64,000 nt of DNA, taken from Melittangium boletus DSM 14713. GTDB lineage: Bacteria; Myxococcota; Myxococcia; Myxococcales; Myxococcaceae. Positions within the stretch are counted from its first letter, which is position 1; every line of letters begins with the position of its first letter. Under the pieces are notes generated by a model. That model was not told the origin of the DNA, searched no databases, and worked only from the letters and a program-made list of their open reading frames with translations. Location: assembly GCF_002305855.1 (NCBI RefSeq), contig NZ_CP022163.1:4030292-4094291 (forward strand), read 5' to 3'. This document shows positions 46,763-56,225 of the stretch, in pieces. The position numbers were made by a program, and so were the translations under genes.

Positions 46763-46872
46763 TTGCTGATCCCAAGTTGAGGAGTGACAAGAGCTCTCTT
46801 GCCATCACTGGCGAGGGAGGACTGAGCGTGGGAGACGGGAGTCACGAAGAGGGCGAGCAAGAGAGGGGTGGC
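46759..46872 (-). pseudogene. Possible C-terminal stub of a lost toxin gene
   Basis: A minus-strand frame ends ALVTPQLGISK at a TGA that overlaps the DUF3396 start. The toxin at 14750-15568 ends ALVTPQRAIIRRSVNP at the equivalent place. The shared ALVTPQ and the identical coupling suggest the tail of a deleted homologous toxin. Upstream no further similarity is seen. Confidence 0.35.
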
Positions 46873-46934
46873 AGGTGTACCGGCGAATGTCCCGGTCGTC
46901 CACCTGCTCTCCGGACTCCACGTCGGCCAGGCTC

Positions 46935-46964
46935 GGTTGACAACCTGTGTCCATGTTGTCAACC
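46935..46964. promoter_or_regulatory. TetR-type operator upstream of the TetR/MBL operon
   Basis: Perfect inverted repeat GGTTGACAAC-N10-GTTGTCAACC, ending 8 bases before the TetR start codon. TTGACA in its left arm may be a -35 box, so binding would block transcription. Confidence 0.65.
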
Positions 46965-46972
46965 TTGTCCAT

Positions 46973-47578
46973 ATGGTCGATTCCATTGCTCCGAGACAGG
47001 GTGTCCCGGATGATCCACGCCGCCGCGCGCTGTTGGACTCGGCGATGTCCGTGTTCGCGCGCCATGGTTATCGCAAGACCTCCATGGACGAGGTCGCCCG
47101 GGCCGCCCAGATCTCCCGCCAGGGCCTGTACCTTCATTTCTCCGCCAAGGAAGAGCTCTTCCGCGCGGCCGTCCAGCACCTCCTCGAGGGGGCGTTGCGG
47201 GCCGCCACGTCCGTGCTGAATGACGCCTCGCTCGCGCTCGACGCCCGGCTGGTGCGCGCGCTCGACGAGGTCTTCGGCCGCTTCGCCGGGAAGGCCCACC
47301 CGGATGCGTTGGACCTGGCCGAGGCCAGCCGTGAACTCCTCGGCACGATGGTGGAGGATCACGAGGGACTGTTCGCCGAGGCCATCGCCAGGACGCTCCG
47401 TGCGTCGCGCTCGATGGCCGCCTACAAACCCGTGGGGCTCACCGCGCGCCAGCTCGCGGACACGTTGATCATCACGGCGTCCGGGCTCAAGCACCGCGTC
47501 GCCACTCGCGAAGAGTTCATCAAGGGCATCACCATCGCGGTCCGCGCGATGTGTCTCCCCCTCCTGGAGGTTCCATGA
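46973..47578 (+). CDS. TetR-family transcriptional repressor
   Basis: 201 residues with an N-terminal TetR HTH (DSAMSVFARHGYRKTSMDEVARAAQISRQGLYLHFSAKEELF pattern positions about 15-60) and a helical ligand-binding domain. It is followed by an MBL-fold hydrolase in an ATGA overlap, so the pair forms a self-regulated operon. The palindrome just upstream is its probable operator. Ligand unknown. Confidence 0.88.
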   Translation: MVDSIAPRQGVPDDPRRRALLDSAMSVFARHGYRKTSMDEVARAAQISRQGLYLHFSAKEELFRAAVQHLLEGALRAATSVLNDASLALDARLVRALDEVFGRFAGKAHPDALDLAEASRELLGTMVEDHEGLFAEAIARTLRASRSMAAYKPVGLTARQLADTLIITASGLKHRVATREEFIKGITIAVRAMCLPLLEVP

Positions 47579-48735
47579 GCCGCATCAAGTCCTGGGTGTC
47601 CCGTGCCGCCCTCGGCGTGGGGGCCTTGGTGGTCCTCCTCGCCGTCCTCGCCGGGGTGGATGGGTGGAAGGCCTTCGGACAGCGCGCCAGCGGTGAGCGC
47701 CGGGCCCGCATGGAGCGCTCGCCCCAGTGGAAGGATGGCCGCTTCGTCAATCCCCAGCCCATCATCAATGACAACTGGGGCAGCGTGACCAGCCTGTTCG
47801 AGCGCGGCTTCGAGGGCACACCCACGAGCCCCGTGACCACGGCGGCCGTGGATCCCCGGCGCTTCGACACGCCTCCCGCCACCGGCCTGCGGGTCACCTG
47901 GCTCGGGCATTCCTCCAATCTGGTGGAGATCGATGGCCACCGCGTCCTCACGGATCCCTTCTGGGGCGAGCGCACCTCGCCCCTCACCTGGCTGGGTCCG
48001 AAGCGCTGGTACGCGCCCCTCATCGCGCTCGACGCGCTGCCCCGCGTCGACGCCGTCGTCATCTCCCATGATCACTATGATCACCTCGACTACGCGACCC
48101 TGGTGGCCATGAAGGACTGGGACACCCGCTTCGTGGTGCCGCTCGGCGTGGGAGCGCATCTGGCCTATTGGGGCATCCCCGAGGAGCGCATCGTCGAGCT
48201 GGACTGGTGGGAGAGCACGAAGGTGCGGGATCTGGAGATCGTCTGCACGCCCGCGCGCCATGCCTCGGGCCGCTACCTGCTCGACAACAACATGACGCTC
48301 TGGGGCGGCTTCGCGCTGCGGGGCCCCTCGCACCGGGCGTTCTTCTCGGGGGACACGGGACTGTTCCCCGCGTTCCGGGACATTGGCGAGCGGCTGGGAC
48401 CGTTCGACGTGACGCTGCTCGAGGTGGGGCAGTACGGGCGGCCCTGGCCCGACTGGCACATGGGGCCCGAGCAGGCCATCCTCGCGCACCAGATGTTGCG
48501 CGGGCGCGTGCTCCTGCCCGTGCACTGGGGCCTGGTCAACCTCGCCATGCACACGTGGACGGAGCCCATCGAGCGGGCGCTCGTGGCGGCGCGCTCGGCC
48601 CAGGTGACGATCGCCCAGCCTCGTCCCGGCGAGAGCCTCGAGCCCGAGGCCCGGCCCGAGCCCTCCCGCTGGTGGCCGGATCTTCCCCGGCAGACGGCGG
48701 AGCAGAACCCCATCGTCTCCTCTCAAATGGAGTGA
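47575..48735 (+). CDS. MBL-fold hydrolase (NAPE-PLD/RomA-like)
   Basis: 386 residues: an N-terminal membrane anchor (ALGVGALVVLLAVLAGV), then a metallo-beta-lactamase fold with TWLGHSSNLVEIDG, the metal motif HDHYDHLD, the ARHASGR His, FFSGDTG and a final HWG. It matches the NAPE-hydrolysing phospholipase D/outer-membrane RomA group. Substrate here unknown, perhaps a lipid. Translation is coupled to the TetR gene. Confidence 0.8.
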   Translation: MSRIKSWVSRAALGVGALVVLLAVLAGVDGWKAFGQRASGERRARMERSPQWKDGRFVNPQPIINDNWGSVTSLFERGFEGTPTSPVTTAAVDPRRFDTPPATGLRVTWLGHSSNLVEIDGHRVLTDPFWGERTSPLTWLGPKRWYAPLIALDALPRVDAVVISHDHYDHLDYATLVAMKDWDTRFVVPLGVGAHLAYWGIPEERIVELDWWESTKVRDLEIVCTPARHASGRYLLDNNMTLWGGFALRGPSHRAFFSGDTGLFPAFRDIGERLGPFDVTLLEVGQYGRPWPDWHMGPEQAILAHQMLRGRVLLPVHWGLVNLAMHTWTEPIERALVAARSAQVTIAQPRPGESLEPEARPEPSRWWPDLPRQTAEQNPIVSSQME

Positions 48736-48918
48736 GCCCCCATGAAAGGTCAGCTCAACGCCATCCACCCCCACGGGTTGTCTGGCGGAGTGGGATAATG
48801 GTCTCTACTTCGCGGGCGAGGCCCTTTCCTGCTACGGACCGTGGGGTTGGAGGGAAGGCCGCGTCGGATGGGCGGATAGACTCCCATCCCGTCCCCCGGT
48901 CTTCGAGAACAGGTTTCC

Positions 48919-50544
48919 ATGAAGGACAAGCCGTTCACCGACATCTCCACGGCCGCCACCCCCCGGCGTGAGCGCGCGGAGCCGTCCCGCCCCGTTCCCG
49001 CGCTCACCATCGTGTCCCATCCCACGCCCCACCGGGCCGGAGAGCGGCTTCTCCTGGGCGCATTGCTCTCCGGGGGCTCGGTGGCCGTGTCCCGCGTGGG
49101 GCCGGACTTCACCCCGTCGGGCGCCACCCTGGGTCTGCCGCTCGCGGACACGTTCCTGAGCCGCAAGCCCCTGGTGTTCGAGAGCACGGGCTCGGGGGGA
49201 GTCCGGCTGCGCGCGGAGGCGGGTGGCACGCCGGTCTGGGTGGAGGACGCGCCGCTGGTGGGCTCCCGGGAGCTGGGGCCCGAGGCCCTGGCCCTGGGCG
49301 TGCCCATCGTGCTCGCCGAGCGGGTGGTGCTGCTGCTTCACCTGACGTCTTCCTCCGAGGCGCTCGTCGTGCAGGACGACCTGGGCATGGTGGGCCAGGG
49401 CCAGGGCACGCGCCGGGTGCGTGAGGACGTCGTGCGCGTGGCGGATTTGAAGGTGCCCGTGCTCATCCGGGGCGAGACGGGCTCGGGCAAGGAGCTGGTC
49501 GCCCGGGCCATCCACCAGCGTGGCCCTCGCCGCCGGGGGCCCTTCGTCAGCGTCAACCTGGGAGCCATTCCCAAGGAACTGGCCGCCGCGGAGCTCTTTG
49601 GCGCGAGGAAGGGGGCGTACACGGGCGCCACCCAGGAGCGCGAGGGCTTCTTCCGCGCCGCCCATGGCGGCACGCTCTTCCTGGACGAGGTGGGCGAGGC
49701 GCCTCCCGAGGTCCAGGTGATGCTGCTGCGGGTGTTGGAGACGGGCGAGGTGTATCCGGTGGGGGGGCACTCGGCGGTGGCCGTGGATGTGCGCCTCATC
49801 ACCGCGACGGACGCGGATCTGGAGGAGCGCATCCGTCAGGGTTTCTTCAAGGCGCCCCTGCTGCACCGCCTGGCCGGGTATGAAATCCAGGTGCCGCCCC
49901 TGCGCGAGCGCCGCGAGGACATCGGTCTGCTCTTCCAGCACTTCGCCCGGCAGGAGGGAGAGTCGCTGGGGGATGGGCAAGGGCTGGAGTCGCTGTCCTC
50001 CGCGTCCGAGCCCTGGCTCCCGTCCTCCTTGGCGGTGCGGCTGGTGCGCTTCTCCTGGCCTGGCAACGTGCGGCAGTTGCGCAACCTGGCGCGCCAGCTC
50101 GTCATCGGCAGCCGGGGGCAGGGGGCGCTCAAGGCCACGCCGCGCATGGAGCGGGAATTGGACGCGGGCATCACGCTTCCGCCCTCCGCCTCTCCCGGCG
50201 TGGCGGCGCCCCGGGGGGAGCCCGAGCGGGCCGCCCCGCCCGAGCCCGAGGGCTCCCGGCGCAAGCCCTCCGAGGTGACGGACGCCGAGCTGATCGAGGC
50301 CCTGCGCGCCAGTGGGTGGGACCTCAAGGCCGCCGCCCAGCGCCTGGGCATCACCCGGCCCTCGCTCTACGTGCTGATCGACAAGAGTCCCAGCCTGCGC
50401 ACGGCCGGGGACTTGAGCGTGGAGGAGATTTCCCGCTGCTTCCAGGAATGTGGAGGCGATCTGGATGAGATGACGCGGCGGTTGGAGGTCTCCAAGCGGG
50501 GCCTGCAGCGGCGCGTCCGGGAGCTGGGCCTGGATGAGCGCTGA
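48919..50544 (+). CDS. Sigma-54 enhancer-binding protein with GAYTGA loop
   Basis: 541 residues. The N-terminal 150 look like a worn FHA domain (SRKPLVFES where FHA has SRxH). The AAA+ domain has GETGSGKE at 185-192, GAYTGA at 232-237, GGTLFLDEVGEAP and FSWPGNVRQL. The C terminus has two Fis-like HTH segments (LKAAAQRLGITRPSLYVLI and DEMTRRLEVSKRGLQRR). GAYTGA is a tolerated variant of GAFTGA, so activity is plausible. Target promoters are not evident. Confidence 0.85.
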   Translation: MKDKPFTDISTAATPRRERAEPSRPVPALTIVSHPTPHRAGERLLLGALLSGGSVAVSRVGPDFTPSGATLGLPLADTFLSRKPLVFESTGSGGVRLRAEAGGTPVWVEDAPLVGSRELGPEALALGVPIVLAERVVLLLHLTSSSEALVVQDDLGMVGQGQGTRRVREDVVRVADLKVPVLIRGETGSGKELVARAIHQRGPRRRGPFVSVNLGAIPKELAAAELFGARKGAYTGATQEREGFFRAAHGGTLFLDEVGEAPPEVQVMLLRVLETGEVYPVGGHSAVAVDVRLITATDADLEERIRQGFFKAPLLHRLAGYEIQVPPLRERREDIGLLFQHFARQEGESLGDGQGLESLSSASEPWLPSSLAVRLVRFSWPGNVRQLRNLARQLVIGSRGQGALKATPRMERELDAGITLPPSASPGVAAPRGEPERAAPPEPEGSRRKPSEVTDAELIEALRASGWDLKAAAQRLGITRPSLYVLIDKSPSLRTAGDLSVEEISRCFQECGGDLDEMTRRLEVSKRGLQRRVRELGLDER

Positions 50545-50558
50545 GCCTTGACACGTCA

Positions 50559-50570
50559 TTGACATGTCAA
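50559..50570. promoter_or_regulatory. Palindrome TTGACATGTCAA
   Basis: A perfect 12-base palindrome preceded by the related TTGACACGTCA at 50548-50558, in the gap between the enhancer-binding protein and the next gene. It may be an operator of the 50659 gene. A short AGCGTCC/GGACGCT hairpin at 50583-50598 may end the upstream transcript. Confidence 0.35.
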
Positions 50571-50658
50571 GAGGTCATCCGGAGCGTCCAAGGACGCTTC
50601 GTTCATGGCGGCTCCCGCTCAAGGTTGCTATGGGGTGCCCAAAGAAAGGCAGACATCC

Positions 50659-51018
50659 ATGGCGACACTGACGATCCAGATCCGAATCGGCCGCGAGCCG
50701 ATCTATTCCATCAACCCGCCCTTGGTCTATCCAGGCGACACGGTGGTCTTCACCCTGGAGGACAGCACGGACACCGTGACGGTGAAGTTCGAGGAGGGGA
50801 CTCCCTTCAATCAAGACGATTTCGTGCTCAACGGCAGCTCCACGCTCACGGCCTCGAAGTCGCCTGTCGTCCGGAGCGACGCCCCCTATCGGCGATATGA
50901 ATTCAAGGTGCCTCCCCCCCCGGAGCCGTGGAAGCATGGAGAGGATCCCGAGCCGCCCGGGACGGTGTCCGGCGGAGTGGATGTCGGCACGGAGCCGCCG
51001 ATCCTCATCGAGAAGTGA
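50659..51018 (+). CDS. Small beta-rich hypothetical protein
   Basis: 119 residues from the ATG at 50659. A beta-sandwich-like N-terminal part (PLVYPGDTVVFTLEDS, DTVTVKFEEG) resembles cupredoxin or Ig-like folds without copper ligands. The C-terminal part is Pro-rich. No signal peptide. Function unknown. Confidence 0.5.
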   Translation: MATLTIQIRIGREPIYSINPPLVYPGDTVVFTLEDSTDTVTVKFEEGTPFNQDDFVLNGSSTLTASKSPVVRSDAPYRRYEFKVPPPPEPWKHGEDPEPPGTVSGGVDVGTEPPILIEK

Positions 51019-51023
51019 GCGCC

Positions 51024-54000
51024 TTAGCGTGAGCTGAGCAGGGGCTCGTACTCCACCGAGAGGTGAGGGTTGTGGGCGAGGGCCTGATCCAGGTCCTTCC
51101 GGGCCTCGCCCCGCCACGAGTCGCGTTCCGCGGGGGACGCGCTGGGAGTCTCCGCCAACGCGAGCAGCAACCGGGCCCGGGCGGCCCGGGCGGTGGCCCA
51201 CGTGGGACGGGCGGCCAGGGTTTGCTCCACCTGGCGCAGCCCCTCGCGCAGCACGGGCGCGGGGTCTCCTCCGCCCGCCTGGGTCAGCCACTCCGCCCAC
51301 TCGCCCCGCAGGAGCGCCGCGGCCAGACGGTATTCCTGCCACTCGGGGTCCGCCTCGAGGGCGCGTTGGAAGGAGTTCGCCGCCCGCTCGAAGTCGGTGC
51401 CCCGGGCCTGTCCCTTCCGGGCGAGCCAGCGCGCGCGCACGGCCTCCACCTCGCCCTGGTAGCGCAGCGCGTACCCCATGCCGGGATTCAATTCGAGCGC
51501 CTGGCGCAGGGCCTCCGAGGCCCGCTCCAGCTCGGGTGACGGGTCTTCGCCCCGCTTCAAGGTCCAAAGCGCCAGGGTGTGGTGCACCTTGGCTGGGTTC
51601 ACCCGGAACTGGGCCTGCTTGGGCAGGCGCTCGATGGCCTGAGCATAGCTCTCCAGGGCCGCCCGGGCGCTCGGGGTGGGATCCTCCCCCCGCCGGTATT
51701 GGAAGAGGGCCCGCCAGGCGTGCACCTCGCCCAGGTTGTTGTAGGCGAAGCCCTGCTGGGGGGCGGCGGCGCGGGCCCGCTCGAAGGCGGCCTGGGCCTC
51801 GTCGAGCAGGGGCTCGGCGTCCTGTCCCGCGTCCCACGCCAGCTCCGCCTTCCACAGGAGCGCTCCGCCCAGGGCGTTGGGGAAGGCGGGCAGCTTGGCG
51901 TTGATGGCCGAGCCCTGACGGTACAGGGCGAGCGCCTGCTCCAGCTCGCTGTCCGGCTCCCCGCCGCGGTTGAAGCGCCGCCGGGCCCGCCATTCGTGCA
52001 CCTGGGCGCCGTAGTAGTAGGGCACGTAGTGCCCCGCGTCGATGCGGCGAGCGCGCTCGAACGTCTCCCGGGCCTGTTCCAGGTCTCCGTCCGCGTCCGG
52101 GGCGCGGGGGTTCGTGGCGCGGTTGAAGTACATCGTTCCGAGGTTGAGCCACGCATCCACCAGGCTCGGGTCGAGCGCGATGGCGGCCCGGTAGGCCTGG
52201 ATCGCCTGGCCTCGGTGTCCGAGCGAGTCGCCTCCCCGCTGGTCCTCGGAGTCGGCCCAGATCTTGAGGAGGTAGCCGCGCTCGGTGTGGAACACGTAGT
52301 CGCGATCCTTCTCGGCCACGCCCTCGAGGGACTGGAAGGCCTCGCGCAGGGGCTCGGCGGGATCCTCGCCGTGCTCCTGGCGGTAGCGGGCCGTCAGGCG
52401 GAAGTTCCGGGCGATCTCCATCTGGGCCCGCGGGTCTCCAGGCGAGAGCGCCAGCGCCGCGCGCGCCTCCTCCAGCGCCTGCTCCACCAGGGGCAGCACC
52501 TCGCCGTTGCCCTGCTGCAGACGGTACTCGGCCATCCGGCGGTGGAAGCGCGCGCGCAGCAGCTGGGCCTGGAAGTGGTCCGGCGCGGCGGTGAGCGCCT
52601 GGGAGACGGCCTCGAGTCCCCGCTCGTAGGGGGCCTGGATGTCCCCCGGGCCGAAGAACTCCAGCAGAAGGGAGCCCAGGTGCAGCGTGCCCAGGGCGGA
52701 GTACACGGCGGGGTCGCTCTCGCCGATGGCGGCGGCGGCGGTGTACGCGGCGCGGGCGGCCTCCAGGTCGGCGAGGGCGCCGGTCCGATCCCCGGCGTTG
52801 CGGCGCTTCCAGGCGCGGGCCCGGAGGATGTCGCCGCGCAGCAGGGGCACCTCGTGGAACCACGGCGTGGGGGTGCCCAGCGCGTCCAGCTCGGCCAGGG
52901 CCCGCTCGTGCTCGCCCTCATGGAAGGCCAGGAGCGCCGCGCCGTAGTGGGGAGAAGGGGCCTCGGTGCCCTCGCTCCTTCGCAGATAAGTGAGCGCGGG
53001 ATCGCGGTAGCGCTGTTCGAGCTCGCGCCGGCGGGCCTCGCGCTGCTCGGGGTTGCGCGTCCACTCCACCTCGAGCAACCGCTCCTGGTAGAGCTGGCCG
53101 AGCGCGAGCGCGAGCGCATAGGCCACCCGGGGCTCCTGGTAGCCCCCGCGCCATGCGGATTCGAGCCGCTCGAGGGCCCCCTGGGCATCCCCCAGCGCGA
53201 GCAGGGCACGGCCCAGGGCGTAGTGCCCGGGCGCCTGGGCGTCTCCCCCCGCCTGGCGGATGTCCTCCTCCAACGCGCGCATGCCCTCGCGCAGGGCGAG
53301 CCGATCCGGGCGGGTGTCGTGCAGGGGCGCCAGGGCGGAGTAGCGCGCCTGGGCCTCCAGGCGCTCCACGCGCTCGGTGAAGAGGCGGGCGAGGCGTTCG
53401 CGCGAGGCCACCTGGTGGCGGGTCAGCGCCGCCTGCCCGAGCGCGAGGCCCAGGCCCACGAGCGCGGTGGTGCCCAGGCCCACGAGGAGCCGGTGCTTGC
53501 GCAGCTTCTTGCGCAGCCGGTAGCCGGGCCCGGCGCGGCGCGCGAGCACGGGCTCTCCGGAGAGGTAGCGCTCCAGATCCTCGGCGAGGGCGCGCGCCGA
53601 GTCGTAGCGGGCCGAGCGATCCTTCTCCAGACACTTGAGGACGATGGCCTCCACGTCCACGGGCAGGTCGGGGTGGGAGCGCCGGAGCGGAGGAGGCTCC
53701 TCGGTCTGGATGAGGGTGAGCAGCTCCAGGGCGTTGTTCCCCGCGAAGGGAGGCGCGCCCGTGAGGATGTGGTGGAGCGTGGCGCCCAGGCTGTAGACGT
53801 CCACGCGGCGATCCAACCGGCCCACCTCGCCCCGGGCCTGTTCGGGGGCCATATAATGAGGGGTGCCGAGCACGTCGCCCGAGGCGGTGTGCTCCTCGTG
53901 CCAGTCGCGCGCCAGGCCGAAGTCCATGACGTAGGGCTTGAGGCTTCCGTCCTCCGGCCGCTCGACGAGGATGTTGGAGGGCTTGAGGTCGCGGTGGATG

Positions 54001-54644
54001 AGGCCGGCATGGTGGGCGGCGTGGACGCCCTCGGCCACGTCCCGGAGCACGGACAGCTTCTGCTCCAGGGTGAGCTCCCGGGCGAGCTGCCCCAGGTGGC
54101 GCCCCTCCACGTAGCGCATGGCGATGAAGGCCCGGCCGTGGATCTCCCCCACCTCGTACAGCTCGCACACCCGCTCATGGCGCACCCGGGCCTGGGCGCG
54201 CGCCTCGGACAGGAAGCGCTGGGCGAGCTGGGGGTCTCCGTCGCGCACGAACTTGAGGGCCACGTTGCGGCGCAGGCGGGGGTCATACGCGAGGAAGACC
54301 TGGCCCATGCCGCCCTGGCCGAGGAAGCGCACGGCCTGATAGCGCTCCCAACCGGGCAGGGGAAAGGCGGGTTCCGAGGACGCGGAGGGGGGCGGGGGAG
54401 CACCGGGGCGCTGGGTGGAGGGAGCCTCGAAGGGGGTGGCCCGGCCGCGCAGGGACACGAGGGTGTCCGGGGAGAGCTGGCCCCGTTCGAGCAGCAGCTC
54501 CAGGGGACTGCGCTGGAGGCGCACGGCCTCCTCGCGCAAGGACTCCACCTGCTCGCGCGAGACGACTCCCTCGGCGAGCGCGCAGTGGAGTTCCTCCTCG
54601 TATTCGGGCCGGGGGGTGTTCGGGGTGCTCACCCTCCCGAGCAT
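51024..54644 (-). CDS. Ser/Thr protein kinase with large TPR-containing C terminus
   Basis: 1206 residues. The canonical kinase domain lies at about 100-370: FLGQGGMGQVFLAYD, VALKFV, HRDLKPSN, DFGLAR, APEQ. A membrane segment follows (LLVGLGTTALVGLGLALG near 390), then about 700 residues of tetratricopeptide-like helical repeats rich in Ala, Arg and Glu. Unlike the PEGA kinases here, it keeps the HRDxK lysine. The TPRs presumably recruit substrates outside the cytoplasmic membrane. Confidence 0.9.
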   Translation of the reverse strand: MLGRVSTPNTPRPEYEEELHCALAEGVVSREQVESLREEAVRLQRSPLELLLERGQLSPDTLVSLRGRATPFEAPSTQRPGAPPPPSASSEPAFPLPGWERYQAVRFLGQGGMGQVFLAYDPRLRRNVALKFVRDGDPQLAQRFLSEARAQARVRHERVCELYEVGEIHGRAFIAMRYVEGRHLGQLARELTLEQKLSVLRDVAEGVHAAHHAGLIHRDLKPSNILVERPEDGSLKPYVMDFGLARDWHEEHTASGDVLGTPHYMAPEQARGEVGRLDRRVDVYSLGATLHHILTGAPPFAGNNALELLTLIQTEEPPPLRRSHPDLPVDVEAIVLKCLEKDRSARYDSARALAEDLERYLSGEPVLARRAGPGYRLRKKLRKHRLLVGLGTTALVGLGLALGQAALTRHQVASRERLARLFTERVERLEAQARYSALAPLHDTRPDRLALREGMRALEEDIRQAGGDAQAPGHYALGRALLALGDAQGALERLESAWRGGYQEPRVAYALALALGQLYQERLLEVEWTRNPEQREARRRELEQRYRDPALTYLRRSEGTEAPSPHYGAALLAFHEGEHERALAELDALGTPTPWFHEVPLLRGDILRARAWKRRNAGDRTGALADLEAARAAYTAAAAIGESDPAVYSALGTLHLGSLLLEFFGPGDIQAPYERGLEAVSQALTAAPDHFQAQLLRARFHRRMAEYRLQQGNGEVLPLVEQALEEARAALALSPGDPRAQMEIARNFRLTARYRQEHGEDPAEPLREAFQSLEGVAEKDRDYVFHTERGYLLKIWADSEDQRGGDSLGHRGQAIQAYRAAIALDPSLVDAWLNLGTMYFNRATNPRAPDADGDLEQARETFERARRIDAGHYVPYYYGAQVHEWRARRRFNRGGEPDSELEQALALYRQGSAINAKLPAFPNALGGALLWKAELAWDAGQDAEPLLDEAQAAFERARAAAPQQGFAYNNLGEVHAWRALFQYRRGEDPTPSARAALESYAQAIERLPKQAQFRVNPAKVHHTLALWTLKRGEDPSPELERASEALRQALELNPGMGYALRYQGEVEAVRARWLARKGQARGTDFERAANSFQRALEADPEWQEYRLAAALLRGEWAEWLTQAGGGDPAPVLREGLRQVEQTLAARPTWATARAARARLLLALAETPSASPAERDSWRGEARKDLDQALAHNPHLSVEYEPLLSSR

Positions 54645-54679
54645 AGGAGGGGTGTCCGTGGGACGGAATGGGGGGCCCC

Positions 54680-55111
54680 TCAGGTGGAATTCCCGCCCCG
54701 CTGCTCACGCAGTTGCTCGAGGAGCGCCCGTGCCTTGGCCTGGCTGGAGACGAAGTGGATCTTCCCCCGCAGGGTACTCTTCTCCGCCCGGGTCATCTCC
54801 GCGGCGAGGAGCAGTCCCATGGCGAGGGCTTTATGCAAGAGCCGCGTCTTGAAGTAGATGACCCCCAGGATCCACTCGGACCGGACGTGCTCGCTGACAT
54901 AGCGCCTGGCCTCTGACTCCATCCCCTCCGCCGTCTCCATGTCCCCCATGATGAAGAAGGGATGGGCCGTGCCCAGCTCCCTGTAGAGATTCACCATCTG
55001 GACGGCCTGCTCCAGGGTGCATCCTCCCTGGAGCTTCGACCAGAGGAGATCGGGAGCCTCGAAGTGGAAGGTGTGCCTTCCGATCGTCCACTCTCGCTGG
55101 ATGGGCGGCAT
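54680..55111 (-). CDS. STAS/SpoIIAA-like hypothetical protein
   Basis: 143 residues from the ATG at 55111. The pattern of short strands and helices (TIGRHTFHFEAPDLLW, FFIMGDMETAEGM, WILGVIYFKTRLL, KIHFVSSQAKARALLEQL) resembles the STAS/SEC14-like SpoIIAA fold. Identification is tentative. It lies 35 bases upstream of the TPR kinase on the same strand. Confidence 0.45.
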   Translation of the reverse strand: MPPIQREWTIGRHTFHFEAPDLLWSKLQGGCTLEQAVQMVNLYRELGTAHPFFIMGDMETAEGMESEARRYVSEHVRSEWILGVIYFKTRLLHKALAMGLLLAAEMTRAEKSTLRGKIHFVSSQAKARALLEQLREQRGGNST

Positions 55112-55259
55112 ACGCCCTGTCCTATGACAGCAAGCTCCCCAGCCGCAACGGCGCGATCTCCGGGCCGACTCTGTTGAAGATTCCACGGAGGTGTTCGCCT
55201 CCCGTCCAGGAGGCCGAGGGGCGCCAGCCGGGAGGACAGGGCCGCATTACCTTACGCCC

Positions 55260-56225
55260 ATGGCCGAGTGTCCCTTCGCTCCCCGTGCTTCCCCTCCTGG
55301 CAATGCTCCGAGCTCCGTGGCGCTGGAGGCCACGGATCCCCTCCAGGTGCTCAATGAGGCCTTCCGGGACGCCTATGCCGAGCGGCGGGACGCGTTGCTC
55401 GCGGGCATGGGTCCGGTCATCGCGCAGATCGACGACGTGCTCATCCTGCGCAACGGGGAGCAGCGGCTCGAGGGCCCCGCGAGGACCCGTCGCTACCATG
55501 AGCTCAAGGCCATCAACCACCTGCCGCTCGCCCTGTACGTGCTCCTGATGGACAGGCGAGGCGCGCTCGATGGGCGCACCCGGGAACGGCTCACCTCCCT
55601 GCGGGGACTCATCACCGCGGCGGAGGACAGCCTGGCGCGGCGGGGCTTCACTCCGGAGCAGCTCACCCGCCAACGCCGCCTGCTCGAGGGCTCGCTTGGC
55701 CTCGTCGAGCGGGTCCTGGCCGAGGACCGCATCGAGCCGGCCACCTTGTGGGCCTTCACCCGGTCGCACCTGCCGGAGTTGATGGGCAACATCGAGGACG
55801 CGGCGAGGGATCAGCTCGAGACCATGCACGCCACGGTCGAGGCCTGGAAGAAGCGGATGACGCCAGAGGAGCGCGCGCGGCTGCGGGCGGTGGTCGCGGT
55901 CGCGCACATGTCTCGTCCCGGGAACGTGGCCATGCAGTATTTCTCCGTCACCCTGGGGGATACCTGGGAGGGCCACTTCGACCAGGAGGATTTACAGCCA
56001 GGCAAGCGGGTCCTGGCCTCCGAGACGGGTTTCGACGAGGCGGGGGCGTTCACGCTCCTGGCCACCCAGGCGCTCGACGCGAGCGTGGGCGAGCATTTCT
56101 TCGGCGAGGAGATGCGCCTGGAGCGAGACGTGCTCGCGGACGCGGCGGAGCGGATCCTCGCGGACATGTTCCACCAGGAACCCGAGCCGCCGCCTCCTCC
56201 CGGACAACAGGAAGCGGCTCAGTAG
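55260..56225 (+). CDS. Hypothetical protein
   Basis: 321 residues from the ATG at 55260, largely helical and acidic, with no signal peptide and a Pro-rich tail. Late segments GDTWEGHFDQEDL and GFDEAGAFTLLATQALD are not tied to a known family. The stop overlaps the convergent esterase stop by 7 bases. Confidence 0.55.
   Translation: MAECPFAPRASPPGNAPSSVALEATDPLQVLNEAFRDAYAERRDALLAGMGPVIAQIDDVLILRNGEQRLEGPARTRRYHELKAINHLPLALYVLLMDRRGALDGRTRERLTSLRGLITAAEDSLARRGFTPEQLTRQRRLLEGSLGLVERVLAEDRIEPATLWAFTRSHLPELMGNIEDAARDQLETMHATVEAWKKRMTPEERARLRAVVAVAHMSRPGNVAMQYFSVTLGDTWEGHFDQEDLQPGKRVLASETGFDEAGAFTLLATQALDASVGEHFFGEEMRLERDVLADAAERILADMFHQEPEPPPPPGQQEAAQ

Noticed and set aside
51579..54857. 1092-codon + strand frame opposite the TPR kinase
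   Set aside because: Shadow of the kinase gene, which shows HRDLKPSN, DFG and APEQ.
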